Assembly (NCBI GenBank): GCA_023409755.1
Contig: JAEYRA010000035.1
Span: 1-42,008, forward strand
From: Bacillota bacterium
GTDB taxonomy: Bacteria > Bacillota > Clostridia > Christensenellales > UMGS416
Length of the DNA stretch: 42,008 bases
Direction: 5' to 3'
A program made the translations under genes and the position numbers. Positions 22,591 to 30,515 of this stretch are shown piece after piece; position 1 is the stretch's first letter, and the number at the start of each line of letters is the position of its first letter. Below the pieces are notes generated by a model. The model worked only from the letters and a program-made list of their open reading frames with translations, was not told the DNA's origin and did no database searches.

Positions 22591-24876
22591 CTAAATCTTT
22601 TCGAGCGGCGCGTAACTCTCGGCCAGTTCCTTGACACCCGAACCCTTGAATGCCACGCGGAAGATGCGCTGGGGGGCAGCACCCTCCACCCCGACGAGGA
22701 TCCCCTCGCCAAAGAGCTTGTGGCGCACCTTGTCACCGGTGGTCAGCTCACCCACCGCCGCACGGGGCGCCGGAGTCGCTGGGCGGGTGGTCGGAGTACC
22801 CAACGGACGGGCGGGCTGGCTTGCCTGGGGCGAATGAGCGGACGGCTTTGCCTGTGTCGGGCGGGCCGGGGCAGCGGTGCGGCTGCCAAAGTCATAGCCC
22901 GCGCCATGGCGCTCAAAGAAGGGCCTGGCGTTCTCCTCCCGCAGGAGCCGACGGGAGCTCTCCCCCCGGCGCACGATGAGCTCCGCCGGGATCTCCTCCA
23001 AAAACCGGGAGGGAATGCACTCGTTGATGCTGCCATAGAGGAGCCGCCGCAGGCTGTGCAGGAGGTAAAGCCGCTCCCGCGCGCGGGTGATGCCCACGTA
23101 GCACAGCCGCCGCTCCTCCTCCAGCTTCTCGGGGTTGTCGGCGCTGCGGCTGCTGGGGAAGATGCCTTCCTCCATCCCCGGCAGGAACACCACCGGGAAC
23201 TCCAGACCCTTGGCGCTGTGCAGCGTCATCATCGTCACCGCCGAGCGGCCGCCCTCCATGCTGTCGAGGTCCGTCACCAGCGCCACATTCTCCAGAAAGT
23301 CCTGCAAGGTCACTTCGTCGCGGCTGGCCATGAAGTCGGCGGCGGCACTGCGGAATTCCTGCAGGTTCTCCATCCGGCTGCGGGACTCATCGTCCTCTTG
23401 CTCCTGGTACATCTCAATGAGGCCGGTGTCCCGCAGGGTTTTGTCCACCAACTCTGTAAGCGCCATATGGCCCGCGGCATCCTCCAGCTCGCGCACCACG
23501 CGCACAAAGAGTTCAATCTGCCGGGAGGCCTTCGGGGTCAGCTCCTGGACGGCCTCCCGATCGTTGAGCAGCACCCACAGAGGCTGGCGGCGGGTCTCGG
23601 CGGCGCTCTCCAACCGGGCGACGGTGGTATCACCGATGGCACGGCGCGGCACGTTGATGACGCGCTTCAGGGCGACGGTGTCCACCGGGTTGCTGGCAAG
23701 CTTGAGGTAGGCCACCAGGTCCTTGATTTCCTTCCGGTCGTAGAAGCGCATGCCTCCATACACGAGGTAAGGAATGGCGTTCTTCATCAGCGCGTCTTCC
23801 AGCGCGCGGGACTGCGCGTTGGTACGGTACAGGATGGCCACATCGCCGTAGCCGTATTCGCTGGTCAACTGCAGGATGGTGCGCGCGCAGAAGGAAGCTT
23901 CGTCCCGTTCACTCTCAGCGGTGTAAAGGGTGATCTTCTCGCCGCCGTCCTTCTGGGTCCACAGGCGTTTTTCCTTGCGGGCGGTGTTGTTGGCGATGAC
24001 GGCGTTGGCGGCGTCCAGCACCCGGCTGGTGGAGCGGTAGTTCTGCTCCAACCGGATGACCTTGGCGTCCGGGAAGTCCTTTTCAAAATCGAGGATGTTA
24101 TGGATGTCGGCCCCGCGCCAGCCGTAGATGCTCTGGTCGTCATCACCCACCACGCAAATGTTGCGGTAGTGGCCGCTCAGCAGCCGCACCAGCAGGTATT
24201 GGGCGTGGTTGGTATCCTGGTATTCGTCCACCAGCACATAGCGGAAGAGGTGCTGGTAATAGCTCAAAATCTCCCGCTGCTCGGTAAAGAGCTCCAGGGT
24301 TTTGAGCAGCAGGTCGTCAAAGTCCATGGAGTTGGAGGCCTTGAGCCGTGCCTCGTAGCGCCCGAAGAGCACGCTGACCTTGTCGGCCATGGGGCTGTCG
24401 GACTGCTGACGGTACTCGTCCGGCGTCAGAAGGCTGTTCTTGGCCCCGCTGATGGCAGCGCGCACGGCACGGCGGGGGTAGTACTTCTCGCTCAGATCCA
24501 TGTCCTTGGCAATCTCGTTGATGACCGATTGGCTGTCATCCTCATCGTAGATGGCAAAGGAACGGGTGTACCCCAGGGCCGTGGCGTGCTGGCGCAGCAC
24601 CCGGCAGCAGAAGGAGTGGAAGGTGGATATCTGCATCTGCGCCGCGCCGGCACCCACCAGTTTCTCCACCCGCTCACGCATTTCGGCGGCGGCCTTGTTG
24701 GTGAAGGTGATGGCCAGAATCTCCTGGGGCCGGGCGAGCTTGCTGTCGATGATGTGGGCGATGCGGCTGGTGAGCGTGCTGGTCTTGCCGCTGCCCGCCC
24801 CCGCCAGAATCAAAAGAGGCCCTTCCGTTTGCAGGACGGCCTCCAGTTGCTTGTCGTTCAGGCCATAGTTTCTCAT
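22591..24876 (-). CDS. pcrA: ATP-dependent DNA helicase PcrA (UvrD/Rep family)
   Basis: A 761-residue superfamily 1A helicase that unwinds DNA in repair and removes RecA and RNA polymerase from DNA. It begins MRNYGLNDKQLEAVL at 24876, with GGAGG 4 nt upstream. Motif I is AGAGSGKT (residues 25-32), motif II VDEYQDTN, motif III DDDQSIYGWRGAD, motif IV LEQNYRS, motif V TLHSAKGLEFPVVFL and motif VI YVGITRARERLYLL. After about residue 640 comes a Pro/Ala-rich linker and a C-terminal Tudor-like end (GDKVRHKLFGEGILVGVEG), as in Gram-positive PcrA. Its ATG overlaps the yerC stop by 4 nt; ligA follows, a pairing common in Firmicutes. Confidence 0.98.
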   Translation of the reverse strand: MRNYGLNDKQLEAVLQTEGPLLILAGAGSGKTSTLTSRIAHIIDSKLARPQEILAITFTNKAAAEMRERVEKLVGAGAAQMQISTFHSFCCRVLRQHATALGYTRSFAIYDEDDSQSVINEIAKDMDLSEKYYPRRAVRAAISGAKNSLLTPDEYRQQSDSPMADKVSVLFGRYEARLKASNSMDFDDLLLKTLELFTEQREILSYYQHLFRYVLVDEYQDTNHAQYLLVRLLSGHYRNICVVGDDDQSIYGWRGADIHNILDFEKDFPDAKVIRLEQNYRSTSRVLDAANAVIANNTARKEKRLWTQKDGGEKITLYTAESERDEASFCARTILQLTSEYGYGDVAILYRTNAQSRALEDALMKNAIPYLVYGGMRFYDRKEIKDLVAYLKLASNPVDTVALKRVINVPRRAIGDTTVARLESAAETRRQPLWVLLNDREAVQELTPKASRQIELFVRVVRELEDAAGHMALTELVDKTLRDTGLIEMYQEQEDDESRSRMENLQEFRSAAADFMASRDEVTLQDFLENVALVTDLDSMEGGRSAVTMMTLHSAKGLEFPVVFLPGMEEGIFPSSRSADNPEKLEEERRLCYVGITRARERLYLLHSLRRLLYGSINECIPSRFLEEIPAELIVRRGESSRRLLREENARPFFERHGAGYDFGSRTAAPARPTQAKPSAHSPQASQPARPLGTPTTRPATPAPRAAVGELTTGDKVRHKLFGEGILVGVEGAAPQRIFRVAFKGSGVKELAESYAPLEKI

Positions 24877-25199
24877 TTCTCCTCCGAAGCGTCTCCCCCC
24901 GCTTGGGCCGCGGCCAGGCGTTCCAACACCAGGCGGTACCCTCCGGTGCCATAGTTGAGGCACCGGTTCACGCGGCTGATGGTGGCCGTGCTGGCCCCGG
25001 TGCGCTCCACAATGTCGTGGTAGGTCACCTCCGCGCGCAGCTGCCGGGCCACCTCAAAGCGCTGGCCCATATCCTGCATTTCATGCACGGTGCACAGGTC
25101 CTCAAAAAAACGGTAACAGTCCTCCAGCGTCTCGAGCTGAAGCACCGCCCGGAACAACCCGTCAAGCTGCTCCGACTGAATCACCGGTTGATAGGCCAT
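24873..25199 (-). CDS. yerC: YerC/YecD family TrpR-like DNA-binding protein
   Basis: A 108-residue protein. The TrpR-like helix-turn-helix lies at about residues 37-90 (MQDMGQRFEVARQLRAEVTY, then IVERTGASTATISRVNRCL and a conserved YGTGGY). YerC is a Gram-positive protein found next to pcrA in Bacillus as here; its target is not firmly known, and it is distinct from the tryptophan repressor. The start at 25199 lies 5 nt after the FAH gene stop, and its end overlaps pcrA (ATGA). It could regulate the operon it sits in. Confidence 0.93.
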   Translation of the reverse strand: MAYQPVIQSEQLDGLFRAVLQLETLEDCYRFFEDLCTVHEMQDMGQRFEVARQLRAEVTYHDIVERTGASTATISRVNRCLNYGTGGYRLVLERLAAAQAGGDASEEK

Positions 25200-25204
25200 G
25201 TCCG

Positions 25205-25966
25205 TTACCTCACTCGATTGCGCAGTGTGCCGATGCCGCCGACCTCAATCTCAATGACATCGCCTTCGCCCAGCGTGCCGATGCCGCCGGGGGTGCCGGT
25301 GGTGATGACGTCACCCGGCTCCAGCGTCATGACCGAGGACACATACTCCACCACGCGGTCCACCGGGTGAATGAAGTACCGGGTGTTGGAGTTCTGGCGG
25401 ATTTCACCATTGAGGCGCGACTGCACCATGGCGTTGGTGGGGTCAAACTCGGTCTCAATCCACGGGCCGATGGGGCAGAAGGTGTCAAAGCCCTTGCCGC
25501 GGGTCCACTGGCCGTCCTTGGCTTGCAGGTCGCGGGCCGTCACGTCGTTGAGGCAGGTGTAGCCGAAGACGTAGCGGTCGTAGTCCTCCCGCAGGATGTC
25601 CTTGCCCCGGTGGCCGATGACGACGGCACACTCGGCCTCAAAATCCACCCGTTGAGACTGGGCGGGGCGGATGATCTCATCCTCCGGCCCGATGACCGCC
25701 GAGGGCGGCTTGAGGAAGATGACCGGGTCCTCCTCGTGGACGTCCTCCTTCATCTCGGCCGCGTGGTCGCGGTAATTGACGCCCACGGCGATGATCTTGC
25801 CGGGGCGGCAGGGTGCCAGCAGACGCACCTCAGCAAGCGGAGCGCGTTCCCCGGTGGGGGCGCTGTCCTCGTTGAGGATCGCGTCGGCCTGCAGCAGGGC
25901 GACCTCGTCCCCCTCCACATAGCCCCAGACCTCCCGCTGCCGCCAGATGCCTCGTATGTATTTCAT
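25205..25966 (-). CDS. Fumarylacetoacetate hydrolase (FAH) family protein
   Basis: A 253-residue enzyme of the FAH superfamily, which includes acylpyruvate hydrolases, oxaloacetate decarboxylases and 2-hydroxyhepta-2,4-diene-1,7-dioate isomerases. Metal-binding acids are seen in VDFEAECAVVIG (ExE) and in GYTCLNDVTARDLQ. Further hallmarks are KIIAVGVNYRDHAAEM, IFLKPPSAVIG, KGFDTFCPIGPWI and GDVITTGTPGGIG. In bacteria without aromatic degradation this family often removes tautomers of oxaloacetate. ATG 25966 has AGGAG 6 nt upstream. It is the first gene of the FAH-yerC-pcrA-ligA-AIR operon, an odd lead for DNA repair genes. Confidence 0.9.
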   Translation of the reverse strand: MKYIRGIWRQREVWGYVEGDEVALLQADAILNEDSAPTGERAPLAEVRLLAPCRPGKIIAVGVNYRDHAAEMKEDVHEEDPVIFLKPPSAVIGPEDEIIRPAQSQRVDFEAECAVVIGHRGKDILREDYDRYVFGYTCLNDVTARDLQAKDGQWTRGKGFDTFCPIGPWIETEFDPTNAMVQSRLNGEIRQNSNTRYFIHPVDRVVEYVSSVMTLEPGDVITTGTPGGIGTLGEGDVIEIEVGGIGTLRNRVR

Positions 25967-25993
25967 AGCAAACTCCTGTCCCGTAGTTCTCTT

Positions 25994-26022
25994 ATTTTAA
26001 CATAGGAAAGCGTATGTGGAAA
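25994..26022 (-). promoter_or_regulatory. Probable promoter of the FAH-yerC-pcrA-ligA operon
   Basis: Minus strand TTTCCA (26017-26022), 17-nt spacer, TAAAAT (25994-25999), 28 nt before the FAH start. The rest of 26023-26089 holds GC-rich short dyads only. Confidence 0.5.
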
Positions 26023-26089
26023 GAGTTGGCCCGCCCGTGGCAAAGCGCCCGGGCTGACAAAAGCTGCCAACCCGGCCTGAGGAACCATC

Positions 26090-27832
26090 TCAGAACATCA
26101 TCTGGTCGAGGAACGCGTCCTGGAAGTCCTTCCGGGCCGAAAGCTCCACATAGCGCACGGCGCGGGCCAGACGCCGGGCTTCGTCCATGGCCTCCCGGCT
26201 CAAGAGCGCTGCCTTCGCCCCCGCGCCGGAGGCATTGCCCACGGCAACGGTGCAGTCACGCAGTTCCTTGGGCAGCAGCCCGATGCGGCAAGCGCTGTCG
26301 CGGTCGAGGTAACTGCCGAAGCCCCCGGCCAGGCACACGCGCTCCACCTCAGCAGCCCGCACCCCAGCCTGCGCCAACAGCACCTGAATGCCCGCGGCGA
26401 TGGCACCCTTGGCAAGCTGCACCTCACGCACATCCCGGCCGGTGAGCCAGATGTCCCGCTCCCGGTCCACGGCCACCCGGCTGCTCTCCAGCATGAGCCA
26501 CCCCGGTGCGCTGTCCTCGTCAATGCGTCCGGTGTCGTCAATCGCCCCAACATCCAGCAGCACAGCCACCAGATCGAGAAGCCCCGACCCGCAGATGCCC
26601 CGGGCCGGGCCGTCGCCGATGGTGCGGCAGTGGAACTTGCCATCCCCCGCCGTCACCCGGTGAATGGCCCCGGCCACCCCGCCCATGCCGGCGCTGATGT
26701 GGGCGCCCTCAAAAGCCGGGCCGGCTGCAGTGGAGCAGGCATACAGCGCGCCACCGGCCGCCAGGGCAATCTCGCCGTTGGTGCCGATGTCGATGAGCAG
26801 CGTGGCAGGGCCGTCCTCCCGCAGGCCCGCGGCGACCATGGCAGCCACGGTGTCCGCCCCCACGTAGCCGGCCACGGCGGGCAGCACCGTCACCACCGCA
26901 TGGGGGTGCAGCGTCAACCCCAACCCCGCGGCGGTCAGGTCCAATGCCCCGGTCCACACAGGTACGAAGGGTGCCTGGGCGATCTGCGCGGGCGACACCC
27001 CGGCAAAGAGGTGCAGCATCACGGTATTGCCAGCCACGGTCATGTGGAAGACCTGCTCACGGGAGTGCCCCACCCGCTCGCAGAGCCGCCCCACCATGGC
27101 ATTGAGCTCCCCAGCCACGGCGGCCTGCAGGGCAGCGAGTGCCCCGGCCCCGGCGGCATCGCACCGGCTGATGACATCGTCCCCCCAGGGCTTCTGGGGG
27201 TTCAGGGCCGACTCCACCGCCAGCTCCTCACCGGTTTGCAAATCCAGCAGGTACACCGCCAGTGTCGTGGTACCGATGTCCACCGCCACGCCCAGAGCGC
27301 GGGGCGGGTTCACATCGAGCAGCCTGCCGCCGTGGCAGACGGCGGTCACCTTCCACTCCCCCTGCCGCAGGGCTTGGGAGAGATGGGTGAGCGTCTCCGG
27401 CCCAGCGGTCAAGCCCGGCAGGCCCAGCCCATCGGCCAGGCGGTTGAGGTCGCCTCGCTGGTCGTCGAGAGCCGGCGGCGGCAGCTCCACCGTGCGCACC
27501 TCCACCGGCGGGTGCAGGGGATAGGCCACAGCGCTGCCTTCGGTGGCGATGTGGGCGGTGGCCGGCGGTTCCTCCACCCACAGCACCATGCCATCCACCG
27601 GCACGGTATGACAGGCCAGCCGTATCCCTTCTTCCAGATCGCTAGCGGAGAGCAGCGCCCGCTCAGCCCCGGTAGGCGTAGGCGCATCGGCGATGCGCAC
27701 CCTGCACTTGCCACAGCGGCCGTTGCCGCCGCAGGGCGCGGTGAGCCGTACCCCCTGCTCAATGAGCAGCGTGTGCAGGTTGGCTCTGCCTTCCGGCACC
27801 TCCATCGTTCGTCCGTTGACCACAATGTGCAT
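26090..27832 (-). CDS. Corrinoid-protein activator (RACE-type 2Fe-2S/ASKHA ATPase)
   Basis: A 580-residue protein. The N-terminal ferredoxin domain has the 2Fe-2S ligands Cys34, Cys40, Cys43 and Cys74 (CGGNGRCGKC and RLACH). A linker leads to an ASKHA ATPase domain with VAVDIGTTTLAVYLLDL, LLIDIGTNGEIAL and CLAGGFGSYLD. This is the architecture of RACE proteins (RamA/AcsV-like, COG3894), which use ATP and low-potential electrons to reduce inactive Co(II) corrinoids in methyltransferases. No corrinoid protein or methyltransferase lies in the window, so the client is elsewhere. The start at 27832 has GGGAGGGG upstream; a promoter and terminator overlap just before it. Confidence 0.92.
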   Translation of the reverse strand: MHIVVNGRTMEVPEGRANLHTLLIEQGVRLTAPCGGNGRCGKCRVRIADAPTPTGAERALLSASDLEEGIRLACHTVPVDGMVLWVEEPPATAHIATEGSAVAYPLHPPVEVRTVELPPPALDDQRGDLNRLADGLGLPGLTAGPETLTHLSQALRQGEWKVTAVCHGGRLLDVNPPRALGVAVDIGTTTLAVYLLDLQTGEELAVESALNPQKPWGDDVISRCDAAGAGALAALQAAVAGELNAMVGRLCERVGHSREQVFHMTVAGNTVMLHLFAGVSPAQIAQAPFVPVWTGALDLTAAGLGLTLHPHAVVTVLPAVAGYVGADTVAAMVAAGLREDGPATLLIDIGTNGEIALAAGGALYACSTAAGPAFEGAHISAGMGGVAGAIHRVTAGDGKFHCRTIGDGPARGICGSGLLDLVAVLLDVGAIDDTGRIDEDSAPGWLMLESSRVAVDRERDIWLTGRDVREVQLAKGAIAAGIQVLLAQAGVRAAEVERVCLAGGFGSYLDRDSACRIGLLPKELRDCTVAVGNASGAGAKAALLSREAMDEARRLARAVRYVELSARKDFQDAFLDQMMF

Positions 27833-27852
27833 GACAGTCCCCTCCCGGCGGC

Positions 27853-27897
27853 AAAAGCCGCCCCGATATACCCATACACATGAGTATATCGGGGCGG
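27853..27897 (-). terminator. Terminator hairpin between amine oxidase and RACE genes
   Basis: Minus strand arms of 14 bp (27884-27897 with 27858-27871) around a 12-nt loop, then CTTTTG. It lies about 20 nt after the amine oxidase stop and 20 nt before the RACE start codon, so RACE needs a promoter inside it or read-through. Confidence 0.75.
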
Positions 27898-27911
27898 TCG
27901 GCGTGGCGCAA
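27883..27911 (-). promoter_or_regulatory. Possible promoter of the RACE gene nested in the terminator
   Basis: Minus strand TTGCGC (27906-27911), 17-nt spacer, TATACT (27883-27888, inside the hairpin arm). Transcription from it would start in the hairpin loop and so escape termination. Confidence 0.5.
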
Positions 27912-27916
27912 GGGCG

Positions 27917-29662
27917 TCAGCGGCGGCGGACTGTACGGGCGATCTGGTTGGCGGCCTGCATACCGCTTTGCAGGGCCCCCTGCATCCACCGGTGGGAGGC
28001 GCTGATATGATCCCCCGCAAAGACGACCCGGTCGTCATACTCCGGCTGGGCCATGACCCAACTGAAGAGCTGCTTCTGCTGGGGGGTGAAGAACGGCAGC
28101 GCTCCCCTGCTCCACAGGTTGGTGTTCCAGTCCATCGTCTTCATGCCCACGGCGATGTTGTCGAGACCCCCCGGCGGCAGGCCGTGCACCCGCTCCACCT
28201 CCCGCTTCACCTCATCAAACCGCAGGGGCGGCGTGAGGTTCGCCAGACGTGTGGCGTCCAGGTTGTAGCCATAGGAGGCGATGAGCACACCGGGCTGGGC
28301 TGCCAGCTCCCGCTGGTTGGCCGGCGCTTCCAGCCGGTGATAGGGCATGGCGCCGCAGGGGCATTCCACCTGCTGGCGGCAAAGGGACGCATGGTCCGAG
28401 GGGTACCAGACGGAGGTGATGGGCAGATCGGTGTAGGAGCCGCCGCCGATAATCCGCTCGTCGGGGCCGCCCTCCTCCCAAAAGCGGCGGTTGCACCGCA
28501 GCAGCGTCTTTTGGGCAGGGATGTAGTTGACCTCGCGGATGGCCTGCATCTTCCCGCCGGAGAAGAGCGGGTCGATCTCCACCGTCCGCAGGGTGGAGAA
28601 TGGGATGGCGCAGACCACCCCGTCAAAGCTCTGGCGCACGGCACCGGCACGGGTCAGGATGGTGAGCACCACCCGGCCGTTGCCGTCCCGCCCGATGCCG
28701 GTGACCCATGCGCCCATGTGCACCTGGGCAGGCCCCAACTGCCGCACCGGAATGTCGCCGTACTCGCCGCCGCCGTCGCCCACGACCGAGCGGTACAGGG
28801 CGTTGGGCAGGGTGGACATGCCGCCGACGATCTCGTAAACGAACGCCAGGTTGGCTGCATAGTTGACTTGGGCGATGTCCACATAACTGGCGTAGAGGTT
28901 CTGCCCCTGCAGCGGGGCGAGGTTCGCGAGCATGTCGATGGCCCCCGGACTCAACCCCTGCCGATCCAGCATCCGGCGGTTGTCGGTGGCGTCCCAGTCG
29001 GTGACGGCCGGGCCGTAGCCGGGCAGCACCTGGAGCAGCTCAGCGCGTTCGGCGGCGCTGGCGGCAAAGAGCGGAGCATTCTGCCCGTGGAACAGCAGCT
29101 CCTGCCAGGGCGTGGCCCGTTCGGCGTCCGTCAGCGGGTATTTGGGGTAGATGTGTTCCATCACGCCCCGGCCAGTGGGGTCATTGCGTACCCGGGTGCC
29201 TTGGAGGTATAGAAATGCATTGGGGTTGTTCTGTATAAAGGGCCGGGTACGCAGTTTCAAAAGGGCGATGTAGTGCCACACGGCGTTGTGACTGGTAGGG
29301 ATGCGCATGGCCCCCAGCTCGCCATAGAGGTCTGGCTGCCGCCCGAAGCGGTAGGTGTACACCCGGCCGCCCACACGCTGCTCGTCAGCCTCCAGCACGG
29401 TCACATCGGCGCCGGTCTTGCGCAGCTCAAAGGCGGCAGCCAAACCCGCCAGCCCCGCGCCGATGACTGCCAGCCGCACGCCCTGCAAGCTCCCCGGCGG
29501 CGCGATGGCGCCGATGTCCTCCGCCGGGGCGGTCAGCGTCTCGATGGCTGGCAAGTCCCCTGGCCGGCCCTGCTCCTGCAGGGCATAGGCGGTCAACCGC
29601 CGGCGGTCCTGCGGCGTCGGGCAATCCGGCTGCGGCGGGATCTCCCTGCGTTCCATATCCAT
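27917..29662 (-). CDS. Flavin-containing amine oxidase (L-amino acid oxidase-like)
   Basis: A 581-residue flavoenzyme of the monoamine/L-amino acid oxidase class, which oxidises amines or amino acids to imines using FAD. The Rossmann motif is LAVIGAGLAGLAAAFEL (GxGxxG 68-73), the ribose-binding acid Glu91 and VGGRVYTYRF follow; the C-terminal FAD site is VVFAGDHISASHRWMQGA. About 60 residues precede the fold without a signal peptide, so the enzyme is cytoplasmic. Such oxidases normally use oxygen, which is odd beside adhE and a corrinoid activator. ATG 29662 is used; the ATG two codons on (29656) has better spacing to AAGGG. Confidence 0.85.
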   Translation of the reverse strand: MDMERREIPPQPDCPTPQDRRRLTAYALQEQGRPGDLPAIETLTAPAEDIGAIAPPGSLQGVRLAVIGAGLAGLAAAFELRKTGADVTVLEADEQRVGGRVYTYRFGRQPDLYGELGAMRIPTSHNAVWHYIALLKLRTRPFIQNNPNAFLYLQGTRVRNDPTGRGVMEHIYPKYPLTDAERATPWQELLFHGQNAPLFAASAAERAELLQVLPGYGPAVTDWDATDNRRMLDRQGLSPGAIDMLANLAPLQGQNLYASYVDIAQVNYAANLAFVYEIVGGMSTLPNALYRSVVGDGGGEYGDIPVRQLGPAQVHMGAWVTGIGRDGNGRVVLTILTRAGAVRQSFDGVVCAIPFSTLRTVEIDPLFSGGKMQAIREVNYIPAQKTLLRCNRRFWEEGGPDERIIGGGSYTDLPITSVWYPSDHASLCRQQVECPCGAMPYHRLEAPANQRELAAQPGVLIASYGYNLDATRLANLTPPLRFDEVKREVERVHGLPPGGLDNIAVGMKTMDWNTNLWSRGALPFFTPQQKQLFSWVMAQPEYDDRVVFAGDHISASHRWMQGALQSGMQAANQIARTVRRR

Positions 29663-29685
29663 CCCTTCACCCCCACATAAAGACG

Positions 29686-29707
29686 GCCGCGCCCGGCCGG
29701 ACGCGGC
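29686..29707 (-). terminator. GC-rich hairpin after the DUF1801 gene
   Basis: GCCGCGCC pairs with GGACGCGGC-type sequence across the centre (29686-29707, one G-U). On the minus strand it is followed by CCGTCTTTATG. It also sits inside a wider inverted repeat (CCCACATA 29672-29679, TATGTGGG 29723-29730). Confidence 0.5.
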
Positions 29708-29785
29708 ACGTTCACCTATTTCTATGTGGGATGCATAGGAAACCTTCCTATGGGTTTATGGGTGGAAAGCAGGAATTCCCGCTTC

Positions 29786-30157
29786 CTATTTCCTCCAGAA
29801 GGTGGAGCAATCCGCCTTCTCCAGCAGATTGAATGCGATCAGTCTCTCCAGCAGGGAATAATCAACCGGCCCGTCCCAGCGGATGCGGATCAACTCCTTG
29901 GTGTGGTCATAGCCGGCTTGTTGGATCTCTTGGGAGAAACGCTCAATCCCCGCTCGCTCCGGCGCAACGGCCAAATGCTGCTTCGCTGCGCTGAACCCGA
30001 TGATGAACGTTCCATGGTCGGTGAACATCGGCTGGTTCCAAGCAATCTTGGGCACCAGCTGCGGGAAAGTCGCCATGACCCATCGGAAAATTTCCTCCGT
30101 ACGGGCGCGGCGCTGCGGGTCGTCAATTTTTGCCAGAAACTCTGCAAAGACGTCCAT
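29786..30157 (-). CDS. DUF1801 / YdhG-like protein
   Basis: A 123-residue protein starting MDVFAEFLAKIDDPQRRART at 30157, with GGAGGAAG 5 nt upstream. Family features are FPQLVPKIAWNQPMFTDHGTFIIGFSAAKQHLAVAP and RIRWDGPVDYSLLERLIAFN, the core of the DUF1801 fold (YdhG/FrataxinLike group in Bacillus, where one member, YdhG/Fra, has been linked to iron delivery). No metal-binding cluster stands out here, so an iron role is only a family hint. It is flanked by ylzJ upstream and the amine oxidase downstream, and shares no clear operon with either. Confidence 0.85.
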   Translation of the reverse strand: MDVFAEFLAKIDDPQRRARTEEIFRWVMATFPQLVPKIAWNQPMFTDHGTFIIGFSAAKQHLAVAPERAGIERFSQEIQQAGYDHTKELIRIRWDGPVDYSLLERLIAFNLLEKADCSTFWRK

Positions 30158-30332
30158 GTTGCTTCCTCCGTTCGTCCGCGTGTGATGGGGGATGAATGCG
30201 TGGAACGACCACGCTTGTCCGACAAATCCAGCATAACAGAAAGAAGGGGGTGCCACAACGACACCCTTCGATTTATGGATTTGACACGCGAGAGAATAAA
30301 GCAAAGGACCACTGCCCACTGTTGTGGAAATC

Positions 30333-30515
30333 TCAAATCCGGCTGCAGGGGCCGATGTTCAGGTAGTCAAAGGGGTTGCTGCTCATCACATGGCGGATGC
30401 AGCCATCCTCCACCGCCACCTTTACGCCGTTCCAGGTCATCGTGGGCACCTGGGCCGGTTCCTGCTCCAGCGGGTTGCGCTCAATGAGCTGCCGGGGCAC
30501 CACGCTGTACATCAT
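30333..30515 (-). CDS. ylzJ: YlzJ-like small protein
   Basis: A 60-residue protein, MMYSVVPRQLIERNPLEQEP onward, ending SNPFDYLNIGPCSRI. The pattern VPxxLI, then VEDG and a Ser-x-Pro-x-Asp-(F/Y)-Leu end, fits YlzJ of Bacillus, an uncharacterised protein encoded right after the ClpP-like tepA/ymfB gene. The same order is seen here: its ATG overlaps the tepA stop by 4 nt, with GGGGAGG 9 nt upstream. Function unknown; the conserved coupling suggests it works with TepA. Confidence 0.8.
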   Translation of the reverse strand: MMYSVVPRQLIERNPLEQEPAQVPTMTWNGVKVAVEDGCIRHVMSSNPFDYLNIGPCSRI

